A stretch of 64,000 bases of DNA from Pyrus communis (taxonomy: Eukaryota > Streptophyta > Magnoliopsida > Rosales > Rosaceae). The stretch lies in the NCBI RefSeq assembly GCF_963583255.1, contig NC_084803.1:20788428-20852427 (forward strand), given 5' to 3'. Both the position numbers and the translations under genes were made by a program. The stretch's first letter is position 1. Every line of letters begins with the position of its first letter. The notes below the pieces were generated by a model. It did no database searches. It worked only from the letters and a program-made list of their open reading frames with translations, and was not told where the DNA came from. Shown here one piece after another: positions 36,015-48,173 of the stretch.

Positions 36015-38591
36015 ACCTCTTGTGCTTGCTTCTTCATCTCTATCTCCTTACATATTATCTTCACTTCGCGACTGAAGCAACTTCTGACACTTTACGTTGT
36101 TCTAAAATTAATCTGATTTTGTGCATCTTAAACCACAAATTAGTTAACTGATTACATCAATTATGAGTCATTGTGGTTTATAAATTAGAATTTAAACAAA
36201 TCACAATATGTATGCAATTCATTGAGTGCGCAGTTTGAACTGAAAACCGAACCAAACTCAAACCACCTCAAGCCCTAGCTGAAAAACAAAATTGTTTATT
36301 GAACTGAATCAAATTTTCTCTAAAATTATATTAAGATAAATAGACATGATGGGTAATAGTTATACAAACAAATAACGTACTTTATGCATATGTTAAATAC
36401 TGCGTGTAGCTTTTTTTATTTGAAGTTTTTTACCATATGGTTTTGCCAGTGGGGTCGGAACTGCTCCTCATAGGGAATATTATCTCTTCTGTTAATTCTT
36501 GGGAATTGAGCGACTTTCCCACAGAAAAAATTTCTTTGACCGTTGGCACACTTTAGAGGGGAAGAAAAATTTTCTTATATGTTTTAAAAAATTGATGCCT
36601 CCCAAGAAATATTCCTCAAACCCACTTCTCAACAAGAGACAAAAAGTAGTCCAAAGCATGGAATTTTCCTAATGATTCATGAAGGAAACCAAGAAGAACA
36701 GGAAGGATCCATTAACATTCCTGTTTTTTGTAACTTCTACACAATACAAACTCATCACCCTTGATAATTGGCGTAAGAACAAGTATATATTGTTTTCCTA
36801 ATCTTATATATATATATTAGAAATTGAGGAAACTAGCAGCCTAGATATATCTCGGGGCCAAGGGGACAAAGATTTTCTCTCTAGAAGGAATTATGTTTTA
36901 GCTTCAAGACAACCAGGGTTAGGACAATGAAAAATCAAGTTGGGGACTTGGGAATTTCTGGCGCATGCGACTATAAACAACACCCGACAGATATTGGCTA
37001 ACTAGCTAGCTAGTTACTGCATGTAATTCTTATATTTTAGAGAGAGAAACTAAAACTATGAACAATAATAATGGTTGGGTAGCTATAGCTGTGTTATGAA
37101 GCGGAGAGATTATTGAGAGCATGCATGTTTGTGTTTATAAACAATCAATTATGTAGCGTGATCATTGAGTGGGAAAAAAGAAAAGCAAGTGTGTTGGAAA
37201 AGAAGTGAAAGGGCAAAGGCATGCCCTTGGGTTTTGGCGAAGGGTACATTTTGGTATTGTTTACTACGTTAAGATATGCGACATTGGTGTATGGGTTAAT
37301 AATGTAACAGCCAACAAAAGGTAAAAGTGGTGGGAATTTTGGCAGGGATTGTTAGGACTGAGGAGTGGGTTTTAATTATATTTTGTGGTGGTGGCTTTGA
37401 TGATGATATAATGCACGCCGGCAGCTTTACTGGTGTCTCCATCTCTCTCTCTCTCTTCCCCCAGAACCCAATTGGCACGCCTGCTCCCACTCAAAACTAT
37501 TCCAAAACTACTCTAGAGAGAGAAACAGAGAGAGAGAGAGAGAGTGAAAAGCTAATCCACTAGCCAGTTGGTGATCTAGACCCTGTTAACTTTTTCTCAG
37601 TTTTTTTCTTCGTCTTTTTGTCAGATGGTCCATTTCACCTTCTATGTTTTAACCGAAAAAACCTCTATATATATTTTTTTTTATTAAGTCTTGGTCGTCC
37701 ATCAAGACCATATATATGTCAAAAAGAAAATGAAAAAAAAAAATTACCCATCAGATTCCCACTACCATTACTACAAAAAAACATTTTACACGACGTAGAT
37801 CTTTCGTCGCGCAAAGTTAAAAAATGTCACGTAAAATTTAGCCTAACGCACTTTCGTCGCACGCTAACCATCGCGGCAAGACAGTAACTAAAGGGTTTGC
37901 GCGATGAAAAAGAAACATCCGTCGCGGCCAGGCAGTGACAAAACTTAGCCCAACCCACTACCACTAATATACTCGCATAGTCACATATATTCCTCATGGA
38001 ATAGGCTAAGCTAGAAAAGAAGAAACCAAACCCACTGCTCAGATATATTCCCCATCGATTAAACCAAAGGAAAAGCAAATATTATCCACTTAAGATTCCC
38101 CAATTACCTCCATATCTACCTCTTGCTAAGACAATTAACCTAATTAACTAGAGTTTAATATAACATGTTAAGTTGTTAGATAATTTACATATACATTCTT
38201 AAAAGATTTCATCTATTAATAATAATACATAGTTATAGGTAGGAAATTAGTATGTTATATTTTTGATAAAGTCATGCACATTAGTTTATTATAGATGATT
38301 AGATTAGTTCTCAATATTACAACGGTACAAACTCCCCTCTCCTAGTCCTATACCTATGTTATGTTATTGAAATTAACCCAGCTAAAATCCAACTTGAAGA
38401 TATCCTCCTCCACCTTCTAATCATTTTCTATCCCACATTCTCCCACAGTTAAAAACACAAAGACCCATCTATCTATCCATCTGCTGTCCAAAACAATCCA
38501 AGACTGCAGACACACACACTCTCTCTCTCTCTTCTCTTTCTCTTTCTCTCTCCGAAAGTTAAGTTTATTGATGTGGGTCTTTGTAGGTTAA
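36015..38591 (+). promoter_or_regulatory. Upstream region of SHR
   Basis: This 2.6-kb gene-free stretch should contain the SHR promoter and leader. A pyrimidine-rich CT microsatellite at about 38519-38552 lies 40-75 bp before the start codon, a position typical of a leader or core promoter element. A CT/GA pair near 37440-37545 and a possible CACTA end at 37765-37940 also lie here. No specific binding site is claimed. Confidence 0.5.
37765..37940. mobile_element. Possible CACTA-type terminus
   Basis: ATTACTACAAAAAAACA resembles the CACTACAA start of En/Spm elements. It is followed by CG-containing subterminal motifs in both orientations (TTTCGTCGCGC, TTGCGCGATG, CCGTCGCGG). Only one end was recognised. 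Confidence 0.4.
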
Positions 38592-40115
38592 ATGGATACC
38601 TTGTTTAGGTTAGTCAGTCTCCAATCTGATCACCAACAATCTTTCAACAACTCAACCACCAGCAAAACCTCAACACCTACAACAACCACCACCACTTCCA
38701 GCAGCTCCAGGTCCTCCTTCCTTAGTAATCCTCCTCACCCTAATTACCCCCACCAAAACGACGACGCTGGAGAAGAATGCTTCAACTTTTTCATGGATGA
38801 AGAAGACTTCTCCTCGTCTTCTTCCAAACACTACTTCCCATCGAACCACCCAACCCCTCCCACCCCAAACCCTCTCCCCATCGCCACCACCACTCCCACC
38901 CCCGCCGATTTTTCCTTCTCCCCCTCCCTCGTCAACTTCGAGCTCTCCAACGGAAAGTGGGCCCCGGAAATCCTCTTGGAGACCGCCAGAGCCATCGCTG
39001 ACAAGAACAGCTCCCGCGTCCAGCAGCTCATGTGGATGCTTAACGAGCTCGGCAGTCCATACGGCGACACTGACCAGAAACTCGCCTCCTATTTCCTACA
39101 AGCCTTGTTCAGCCGCATGACCGACTCCGGCGACCGCTGCTACCGAACCCTAATCTCCGCCTCGGAGAAAACGTGTTCCTTCGAGTCCACAAGAAAAATG
39201 GTGCTCAAGTTTCAGGAGGTCAGCCCTTGGACCACTTTCGGACATGTGGCGTGTAATGGCGCGATCATGGAGGCCTTTGATGGTGAGCCCAAGCTTCACA
39301 TAATCGACATCAGCAACACTTACTGCACCCAGTGGCCGACTCTGCTCGAGGCGCTGGCCACTCGTACTGATGAGACGCCGCACTTGCGTCTCACCACTGT
39401 TGTGGCTAACAGAGCCAACGACGGTTCTGGCGGCGCAGCCGCGCAGAAAGTAATGAAGGAAATTGGCGCCAGGATGGAAAAGTTTGCCCGGTTGATGGGG
39501 GTGCCTTTCAAATTCAACGCCGTCCATCACTCCGGCGATCTTTCCGAGCTGAATTTATCAGAGTTGGATATCAGAGACGATGAGGCCTTGGCAATCAACT
39601 GCGTCGGCACTCTACATTCCGTTCAGTCAATCGGAAATCGCCGCGATTATCTTGTTTCGGCGTTTCGGAGTTTGAGGCCGAGGATCATTACTCTCGTTGA
39701 GGAAGAGGCTGATCTCGACGTTGGGGTTGACGGGTTTGACTTCGTTCATGGGTTTCAAGAGTGCTTGAGATGGTTTAGGGTTTACTTCGAGGCATTGGAC
39801 GAGAGCTTTTCCAGGACCAGCAACGAGCGGTTGATGCTCGAGCGGGCTGCCGGACGAGCTGTGGTGGATTTGGTGGCCTGCGCGCCTTCGGAGTCGGTGG
39901 AGCGGCGCGAGACCGCCACCCGCTGGTCGAGGCGTATGCATGTGGCGGGGTTTAGTCCCGCGATGTTCAGTGATGAGGTGTGCGATGACGTACGCGCCTT
40001 GTTGAGGAGGTATAAGGAGGGTTGGGCAATGACACAGTGCACGGATTCCATCGCCGGAATATTCTTGTCGTGGAAGGATCAGCCGGTGGTTTGGGCTAGT
40101 GCTTGGAGGCCTTGA
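38592..40115 (+). CDS. SHR: GRAS transcription factor SHORT-ROOT
   Basis: An intronless 507-aa frame. SHR is a mobile regulator made in the stele that moves outward and, with SCARECROW, specifies root endodermis and stem-cell divisions. The N-terminus [23 protein letters not shown] and a disordered Ser/Thr/Pro-rich segment (residues 15-110) match SHR orthologues. The GRAS domain spans about residues 123-507. It includes [18 protein letters not shown], the VHIID-type core LHIIDIS near 235-241, a PFYRE-like region through [15 protein letters not shown], and the SAW end WASAWRP. Length is within the usual range and no lesion is seen. The ATG at 38592 is the only one matching orthologue starts. 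Confidence 0.97.
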   Translation: MDTLFRLVSLQSDHQQSFNNSTTSKTSTPTTTTTTSSSSRSSFLSNPPHPNYPHQNDDAGEECFNFFMDEEDFSSSSSKHYFPSNHPTPPTPNPLPIATTTPTPADFSFSPSLVNFELSNGKWAPEILLETARAIADKNSSRVQQLMWMLNELGSPYGDTDQKLASYFLQALFSRMTDSGDRCYRTLISASEKTCSFESTRKMVLKFQEVSPWTTFGHVACNGAIMEAFDGEPKLHIIDISNTYCTQWPTLLEALATRTDETPHLRLTTVVANRANDGSGGAAAQKVMKEIGARMEKFARLMGVPFKFNAVHHSGDLSELNLSELDIRDDEALAINCVGTLHSVQSIGNRRDYLVSAFRSLRPRIITLVEEEADLDVGVDGFDFVHGFQECLRWFRVYFEALDESFSRTSNERLMLERAAGRAVVDLVACAPSESVERRETATRWSRRMHVAGFSPAMFSDEVCDDVRALLRRYKEGWAMTQCTDSIAGIFLSWKDQPVVWASAWRP

Positions 40116-40384
40116 TACGGTGGTTGTTGATCATATATTTCACACGTGTTTTGGTTTTTTGTCGCACGTGCATGGAATGAGTGTACTTGTGTTTGAAAAA
40201 GGAGAGAGGGAGATAATAGTGCTTTGGTTTGAATAGAGTTAAGTAAATTAATTTAATTTTCATGGACGACTTGTTATTAATTATTTGTATTTTTTTTCTT
40301 TATTTTTATCGAAAATTAAATAGGTTATGATTTTGAATTTTCACCATCTTGTGGCAAATCATCCACTATCAACTCCCACTAATC

Positions 40385-40609
40385 AACCACCATGGGTGAC
40401 CTAGTGGTTGGTTGGGGACGAATTTTAGGCATGTATTTCACACATCATGTTCTGTGTTCGATTCATGCTGCTGGTGAATCGCACAATGGTAGTCAGAGGA
40501 AGGCTGAAATGTCTTTGTGAGCCTTCCCGACCGACGGAAGGGTGGATTGTGTCGTGATGAAGCTACCGGCTAATCCCCTATTTAAAAAAAAAAATATAAA
40601 AGAAAACTG
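40385..40609 (+). mobile_element. tRNA-derived SINE with 9-bp target-site duplication
   Basis: The box A-like GGTGACCTAGTGGTTGG and the box B-like GTTCGATTCATGC are spaced as in tRNA-derived SINEs. The body ends in an A-rich tail near 40583. CCACTAATC flanks both sides (40376-40384 and 40610-40618). It lies about 270 bp past the SHR stop codon. Confidence 0.85.
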
Positions 40610-40618
40610 CCACTAATC

Positions 40619-41494
40619 CATGAGATTTTTGCTTAAATGTTATAGAATGAGTGGAGCATATCAATATTATGTAATCAAAAAAATTATCTCCATGCTACTA
40701 ATTAGGTCTAACTTTGACTAGAGTTGGCTCTCGACATTGTCTCTATGTTTAGTCGACAATTATTAGTTAGGACAATAATACTACAAAATTAAGAGGTTAT
40801 TTGGTATCCTTTTTAAATTTGAATTTTTTTGAATTAATGAGTACTAAGCAATTTATTAACTACAGTCATTATTTTTAAAAGATCATTATTTTTAAAGAAC
40901 TGTAACGTGTTTTAAATTGAATACCAGACAAAACCTTCTGTTTCTTTTTTTCCAAATATAATTTAGGTTCAATTGTTTTGGCATGTAGGTTCAAAATTGA
41001 AATGGGGCGGTTTGGTTTGGTGTATTAGTTGTGGGGGGCGATGAGATCAGCTAAAAGTATAATTAAGAGCTTATAAAAGTGTGTTTATGTTAATATAACG
41101 GAAGCGTGTTCAGTACTTAATTAATTTATGGGTTTAAACTTTAAATTATAAAAAGGTCCTTATCTATTTTTGGTGCCATAGAATCTTAGGGCGGTTTTGG
41201 GGAATCTCATGGAAAAAGTGGTTTGGTCAATAGTGGCATGGCATAAGGTTTTAGTGGGCAGCACGCTGTCTATGATTTTGATGTGGTCTTCTTCTTCATC
41301 CGTTTCCTTCTTTTTAAATTTCTTCTCTCTTCCTTTTACAAAAGCTTCGCATCCAAACACTTTGCATTTGTGTGATTATTTTTCCTTTGCATGCATTGGC
41401 CCCCACCCACCAAAGTCACCAGCTCCATCAAAATCAAACACTTTGTCATCGTGGTGGTGGAGGAAGCGGTAGTGGTGTATATATTAACGGTTAG
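40619..41494. other. Intergenic stretch without a gene
   Basis: AT-rich sequence. The 91-codon frame at 41197-41472 has no recognisable domain and a skewed composition. Nothing supportable is seen. Confidence 0.45.
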
Positions 41495-41676
41495 ATTAAG
41501 AAATGTAATGTTAATAAAACTAAATTTCGAGATAAAATTTACAAGTCAAATGATGTCTCATCAATAGAAATGAACACGTTTATCAACGCTTAATTAATAA
41601 ATCAATCATCAATTTTTATATCATTTAATTTTTAAAATTTCGTTTACAAATTTATTTTTTCTAGTATTACCGAGAA
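41495..41676. mobile_element. MITE copy related to 30353-30521
   Basis: TTAATAAAACTAAATTT...CAAGTCAAATGATGTCTCA on the left mirrors TATCATTTAATTTTTAAAA...TTTTCTAGTATTACCG on the right, as in the MITE at 30353-30521 but more diverged. Confidence 0.5.
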
Positions 41677-41734
41677 AGAAATTGTACTTTTTTGCCCACG
41701 GCAAGGGGAGAAGAGAGAAGGGAGAAGGGGGGGG

Positions 41735-41954
41735 GATTTGGATCCTCTCCTGAGCTAATGGAGAGGATCCTCCTGACCAACCATCATGGGCCGTTGGATT
41801 TTTATCCAACGGCTACAATCATTATAAAAATCTAATGGCTACAATCATTATAATTTTAAAGGGACTCTCCTTTTTGTAACTGTTGGATAAAAATCCAGGT
41901 CCACGATGGTTGGTCAGGAGGATCCTTTCCATTAGCTCAGGAGAGGATAAATTC
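41735..41954. mobile_element. Fold-back MITE
   Basis: GATCCTCTCCTGAGCTAATG through TCCTGACCAACCAT on the left pairs with ATGGTTGGTCAGGAGGATCC through GCTCAGGAGAGGAT on the right. A central GTTGGATTTTTATCCAAC segment is itself palindromic. Confidence 0.8.
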
Positions 41955-42258
41955 GAGAGGGGGGGGGTGGGGAACACATGAAATGTGAAAATTATTAAAG
42001 GATAACAAATATTTAAAGCGGGAACTTCTTTTACCAAGAGTTGCGTATCTTAATCCTGGGTCCCTTTTTGTAACCGTTAGATAAAAATCCAGGTCCACAA
42101 TGGTTGGTCAGGAGGATCCTCCCTATTAGCTCAGGAGAGGATAAATCCGAGGGAGGGAGGGGGGGGAATGGGAACACATGAAATGTGAAAATTATTAAAG
42201 GATAACAAAGATTTAAAGCGGGAACTTCTTTTAATAAGAGTTGCGTATCTTAATCCTT
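41871..42258 (+). repeat. Tandem duplication of 194 bp including a MITE arm
   Basis: The units at 41871-42064 and 42065-42258 both run from TTTTTGTAAC through TGGTTGGTCAGGAGGATCCT, a G-rich run, GGGAACACATGAAATG-type sequence and GAGTTGCGTATCTTAATCC. They differ by a few substitutions and by G-run length. The first half of each unit is the right arm of the adjacent MITE. Confidence 0.85.
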
Positions 42259-43749
42259 TTGATGAGACTTGCCCCCCTCCACGTGGACATGCTCACTTTT
42301 CCTTCACTCTCTCAGAGCCATCGTGAATATGCGATATAAAGAACAAAGAAATCGAACGAAATAACCCTAACATCTAACGCTAGATTTTCCTTATAGCAAA
42401 CTAGAATTCTTTAGGAATTGACAAAGTCTCAAAGTTTATTATTAAGTATGTGAAAAATAACAACCCTACCACCCTAAAGGTTGCTTGGCTTTTCTAGTGC
42501 CTCTTGACCCTAGATTTTCTAAAAGTGCAAATGGGAAACAAATCAAACAAACAACAACATAGTAAAATGTTCCTAGAATCTTAAAATTCTGTTGTTGGCT
42601 AGTAAACGAAAGAATATAGCCAAAAATGCTCCTATGTTAGTTTAAAAATTTAGCTTCTCTGGCATTACCCATCCTTATGTTAATTTTGTTCAATTGAATT
42701 TATGGTGGAATTTAGCTTCTTCATGGTATGATAGCAACTTGGCATACTGATGAAGTCTATCAGCCTGACGTATTAACGGATTGGTTACCTATGTAGTTAT
42801 TTATAGTAATTTTCCCATTAGGGTGTTTTTAATGAGAGATGCTTGAAGTGGTTGCTGCCCCATGCCCTCCTTTTATTAGACTAAGCTATGGATCAATCTT
42901 CCTTTTTATCACTTCGCCCATGGCCAGCTGTTGCCTTTTTTCCAACTTTAAACGGGACCAGCTGGTTCAACTTGCAACGTGTTGAAGATGATCACACCAT
43001 ATATATGGCGCAAGCAAGCCAAGCTCTCATGACCAAGAGTTTTCATATGAATAATATATATGCATACACACACATATTAATGTAAATCGAAGGGGTTCCA
43101 ATTCCAAGTGTAGAATGCTTCAGAAAACTTAAAACTTTGAGATGCAACCATATATGGCTGCGGGGTACCAATTCAGTACCATATGGTACGCTTTAATTGA
43201 GCGGAGCTTATTTTAGTGCCTGGAGACCCATATATCTGAAGGACCTTGTTAACTGTAAGGAATTGTACTGACGATTTAGGGTTTATAGCCCTAGCAACAT
43301 TATAGAAACAGCGGTCAGCAAAGTTATATATATAGGAGGGAGGGAGGGAGGGAGGGAGGGCTCGGAATGATTATGACTATATAGTCTTAATTATGAATCA
43401 AACCTCATGAACAACAATTATTAATAAAAATTGGAGTGATGGCGATATAATTGAGCTTTCTCTGTGTAATGGTTGATAAAGGTTCTTCTGTTAATTAAGA
43501 AATAATAGTAGTAATGCTTTTTAGAGTTTAACAAATCATGATGTATTATATATTTAGGGGTTTTTTATACTATAATTTAGGGTGTATACTCAACAATTCA
43601 TAAAACATAAAAGTTATAGTATCTGGTCTAAAGAAAACCATTCTTTATTTTGTTGAAGTAGACATGAATTCACATTTTATAGACTACAGTTGTTGATAAT
43701 AGACAAAGTAGTGTGTGATTTAACGAATCAACCATTAAAATATTCTATG
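42259..43749. other. Intergenic stretch without a gene
   Basis: Contains short frames, a fragment of the AATGCTAGAG-type MITE near 42620-42670 and a GGGA repeat at 43335-43360. No gene is seen. Confidence 0.5.
43335..43360 (+). repeat. (GGGA)n run with G-quadruplex potential
   Basis: Six consecutive GGG tracts separated by single A residues follow a short TATA run. This spacing allows a G-quadruplex in single-stranded DNA or RNA. It is not near a recognised promoter. Confidence 0.8.
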
Positions 43750-43914
43750 TAATTGGGAGACGTTTTTTAGTGTGTCTGAAACACTGACGCATACCTTATA
43801 TATCATTATACAAATAGAAAAACATTTGAAAAAAATTCTCTCTATTTGTATAATGACTGATATATAACGTACTGCTCAATATTTCAAACACATTAAAAAA
43901 TCTCTCTGTAATTA
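43750..43914. mobile_element. Fold-back MITE
   Basis: TTTTTTAGTGTGTCTGAAA through ATCATTATACAAATAG on the left is the near inverse of CTATTTGTATAATGACTGAT through TTTCAAACACATTAAAAAA on the right. The loop is short. Confidence 0.75.
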
Positions 43915-44262
43915 CAGTATAAGTATTGACATTTTCTCTATGTAAATGTGGATAAAGACTGTTCTCTTGATTATAGTATATCTACTAAGCGAGACATTAT
44001 AATCCTAGTCATAAGAATAAAAATTATGCCGACATGACACACCCAATAGGTCAATTGCGTAAAGCAATGTCTTGTTATAAACATAAATGACAACTCCTTT
44101 GTTAAAGAAATGTACCGTTTTATTTTGGACCCAATCATTCATTTCTCTTTTGATTGGGTTGGGAGTATCACTTTCACATCAGAGAAAAAAAAAAAAAATT
44201 TGCATGTGCTTACACTGTTCTAAAATTTTCCACCCAGGTGAGATTTTGCATGTGTACACATT

Positions 44263-44906
44263 ATTCTAAAAATCTCCGCCTAAGCGCTAGGCAGCTGGCC
44301 ACCAACCCGATTAATGCCTAGGTATTTGAAAATTAAGAAAAGGCACCTTGACTTGCCAAGGAGTTTGCCTAGCTCGCCCAGGCACCTGCCTAGGTCATGA
44401 CTCTCACTTATATTGAAAATTGATAACTTTCTTTTTGCTATTTTTTTTCTTCATTTTAATGTAAGAGACTTTTTGAATACTCAAATGAATACTCATTATA
44501 TGTTTGCTCCTCATGTTCTCAATATGTTTTAATATTTTATAATCTATATGCCATTTTATTTTGCAATTTATGTATCAAAACTAAAATTATGTATTTGATT
44601 TAAGTATAAATAATAGACTTGACATTCGTGTTGTGTTTCTTGTGTTCGTGTCATACCCAATAGCTTAACAGGTTGTGTCGTGTAACACCCGTTAAATTAA
44701 AAAGGTAATATGACCTGACCTAAAATCGACTGGTTAATATTATTAGGTAATATGATCCGATCAGTTATCCGTTAAGAAAAATATAATTTAAATCAATAAA
44801 TAATGAAAATGAAAAACATAATTTGACCCAAAAAAATGTAAAACGTAATGCTAAAAGTTTGGAGTTGATCCCTTCACGTAAGTTGTAAAGCTTGTCATTA
44901 CGAGTG

Positions 44907-44945
<39 letters not shown>

Positions 44946-45862
44946 TCACACTTCTACAATAGTTATTATTAAAATTTTTTTAATTTTGTACTCAAATAAA
45001 AAACACTATTTGTAAGATTTGGAAGGTTTTAAAAATCAAAACGACCATATAGCTATCGTCTAAGTATAGAGGATGCAATTACGAGCGTTTATATGTGCTT
45101 TCACATTTTTCAAACTTATACATTAATGATTATGAGATTTTATTTATTTTGAACTGCCCTAAAAATACTATTCATGAGGGTTTGTATGGTTTTAAAAATT
45201 CAAACAATAATGTACTCATCCTCAAAGCGTAGAGGATGCGATTACGAGCATTTGCATATTTTTTTCACATTTTCCGCACTTGTAAATTAATTATTCTAAT
45301 TTTTTTAATGTGTTTGGTATTTTTAAATTACTTGATATTTTTAATAGGTTTTATAAATTTTTAATCTCACTCTTTGCCTATAGTATACAATAAAAATAAA
45401 TAAATAAATAAAACTTAAATTTTTGAATTTTATATAGAATAATAATACAATAATAATTAATAAATAATATACACATATCCACTGTATCTATTGTATTTTA
45501 TAGTAAGGTTTTTTAGTAGTTTAAAAAATTAAAATCATCATAATATTTTTTTTCTTATCGTGTCGAAACAGGGTACCCATGTGTCACTCTCGTGTAAACT
45601 TGTTAAGGACCCGTTATTAATGGGTTCTTATCGTGTGACCCGATAACGACCCGATTAGTTATCATGTTGACCCGAAACCCGTTATTTTCGTGTCGTTTAC
45701 ATGTCATGTTAACGAGTTGTGTAAGAAATTACTAGGTCTAATAAATAGGCACTTGTTTATACTATATATAATAAATTTTCTTACATCCGCCTAGTTCGCC
45801 TAGCCACCTAGGCGCTAGGGCCAAGCCCACTACCTGACTAGCACCTAACGTTCTTTAGAACC
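44263..45862. mobile_element. hAT-like element, copy 2, interrupted by a second hAT element
   Basis: It starts ATTCTAAAAATCTCCGCCTA and ends CACCTAACGTTCTTTAGAACC, with CCTAGGCGCTAGG-type subterminal sequence. It matches the copy at 34314-34668 at both ends. Continuity is broken at 44614-45740 by the nested element. Confidence 0.55.
44614..45740. mobile_element. Nested non-autonomous hAT element
   Basis: Ends TAGACTTGACATTCGTG and, read inward from the right, TAGACCTAGTAATTTC. Flanks are ATAAATAA (44606-44613) and ATAAATAG (45741-45748), an 8-bp hAT-type duplication with one mismatch. Subterminal ACCCGATAACGACCC-type repeats lie inside both ends. No transposase is visible. Confidence 0.75.
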
Positions 45863-46529
45863 TTGTGTGCATATAAGTAGATGGACTATTTTCTATATTG
45901 CCAATTGGTTTTATGGTGAAGTCTCAACTTTCTTCATAGTACTAGAGCAGTTATCCTATGTGAAACCTAGCGGCCACACACACGTTCCACGTCACTCGAT
46001 TTGTGTTGTCCATGTATTAGGCTTGAAAATTCATCACACGTGTAGGAGCATGTTGAGAAGGTTAATCCCCTATCTAAAAAAAAAAGAAAATTGACCTTGC
46101 ATCCATAAATAGGTGGACTACATATTGCTAATTAGTTTTATGGTAGAATATCAATTTTAATTTTTTCAGTTAAGGTTGTCAAAATCTAGTATGCAAATGC
46201 TTAATAAACAGATGCATCGCATACATTAGCGTATTGTAGAATTTTTGTAAAATGTTGCCATGGCTGCTTGGTTTGTACAACAAGTTCAGCCCTACCACAA
46301 AGTACCAAGTGAGAAATGAATGATTACAACCTTGAAGGACTTAGTAGGCTAGTCGTTTAGGAGGGACTCGCATGACCTATTCTGGGCTATACTACGATTA
46401 GGCTCAAATTATGGTGGATAGTCCTATTTATATACAAAACATAATATTTACATACAAAAGATTACTAAATTGTCCTATTTACGTATAAAATATGGTCAAA
46501 AGATTGTGGATAGATGTTTATAGATATGT
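45863..46529. repeat. Unclassified repeats
   Basis: GCCAATTGGTTTTATGGT near 45899 recurs as GCTAATTAGTTTTATGGT near 46127. Between them, CCACACACACGTTCCACGTC sequence ends in an A-rich run near 46076-46090, suggesting a retroposed repeat. No gene is seen. Confidence 0.4.
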
Positions 46530-48131
46530 TGTAATAACCCGTCCCTAATTTTACGGTTTTTATAATTTTAACAATTTGAATTGACCAAAATGCCCCTAGA
46601 GGCGAGAATATTGACTTTCGTTGACCAGCATATAACGAGACGTACGAAACATTCTTTTAGCATATCCTTGTAGTACTCGACGTTACGAACGTGTGGGCGT
46701 AAGTGGAATTGAAATTGGAGTTCCAATGAAGATTTTACGGAATTACGAAACTTGAGGGTATTTTAGTAAATTGGTATATCAGATTTTCTCTCCCATTATT
46801 TAATTATTTTCGGCAGGATTTTTATGGGCTGTAGGGCCCACACCTTACTCACCATCTCCCTCTTTTCCATGCTTCTCTCGCTTCACCACGCTCTTGGGGA
46901 CTTTCTCGAACTCTCCTCGCCTCTCTCTCGTTCCAACTTTTTTCTCCCTCAAACTTACTCAAACTCCGTTTGTTCTCTGCCAGCCACCAAGGCACCACTA
47001 CTGGCCTCCCCACTTCGGTGAACTTAACCTCACCAAAAGCTCGCGAGCTCTCTTAAACGCCCTATCATCTCTCATCTGTGATCAAACTGTTACCAGTGCT
47101 ACTATTCATTGTCTTCTTCGGTGAACCATTGACATTTCTGACTAGGTAAGGATCAAACATCCTTAAATCACGTCATTATAGTCGTTTTGGGTTGTTTTGT
47201 TGGTTATTTGTACAAGTTGGTGATGATTTTGTGCTAGAGATACCTCGAGGACTCCTTCTCTGTTTTCCGGCGAGGAATCCGAAGACTTTCAAGCCTTTTT
47301 TCTAGCCAAATCGGCCACACCTGAAAAACCCAATGGTATATTTCGATTACTTGTTCTCTAAGCTTCAAATTGGTATAATAGGTTACTAGTTTTGGTTGAG
47401 TTTTAAAGCTAATCAGAGCCGTGGAAATTTTCCTGCCAAAATCCATAGAAACTAGCCTACTCGTAGCCCAGACCAGGTCAACTCGACCCAAATATAGAAT
47501 CGGATTTGACGAATCAAATTCGATCATAATTTGCGAATCGATTCGATAACCCTGACCCGGATCCGAGCAGACTTGTTTATGAAACCGGATCAAAAATATT
47601 CCTTGAATATTCCTGGAATACTCCCTGCATTGATTTTTGGGTTTTCGTCAGGATCTCTCTTAGGCTAATTTTGATGCCCTGAGTCTATTTTTGTCATCCA
47701 TTTAGTAGAATTTCAAAGTTTTAACGTGCTTGATCGTTGACTTTTTACGAAATTTACCCGTGACCCTTCTTAGGATATTTTGATGCCTTGATTCCATATT
47801 CGCGCTCCGTTTTCCAAATTTAATTATTTTAGTTGAGTTTTACTATCAGTCCCAATATTATGCTTAGATGTGATTACTATCGGAGACTCAGATTTTCCTA
47901 GTTTAAACAGTTAGGGACTAGGTATGGTAATTTCTGACACGACCTGTTAACCCAACATGACACAAAATTAACAGGTTATTGGGTCAACACGATAATGAAT
48001 CGGGTCTTTATTGGGTAACCCGATAAGCACTTGTTAAGATAACAGGTTGGTCCGGGTATACACGTGGGTAACCCGATGCACGATAAACAAAATATTAATT
48101 TAATAATTTTATACCGCTAAAAATACTATAA

Positions 48132-48140
<9 letters not shown>

Positions 48141-48169
<29 letters not shown>
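48141..48169. repeat. (AT)n run at the insertion point of the Ty3 element
   Basis: About 13 AT repeats directly abut the 5' LTR. The run belongs to the invaded hAT element and may have changed length since, which would explain the imperfect target duplication. Confidence 0.85.

Positions 48170-48173
<4 letters not shown>

Noticed and set aside
38797..40051. Long frames on both strands within SHR
   Set aside because: They are shadows of the GC-rich SHR coding sequence.
46824..47124. Frames with a signal-peptide-like N-terminus (MGCRAHTLLTISLFSMLL)
   Set aside because: They are inside the Ty3 solo LTR. The hydrophobic start is chance from CT-rich LTR sequence.
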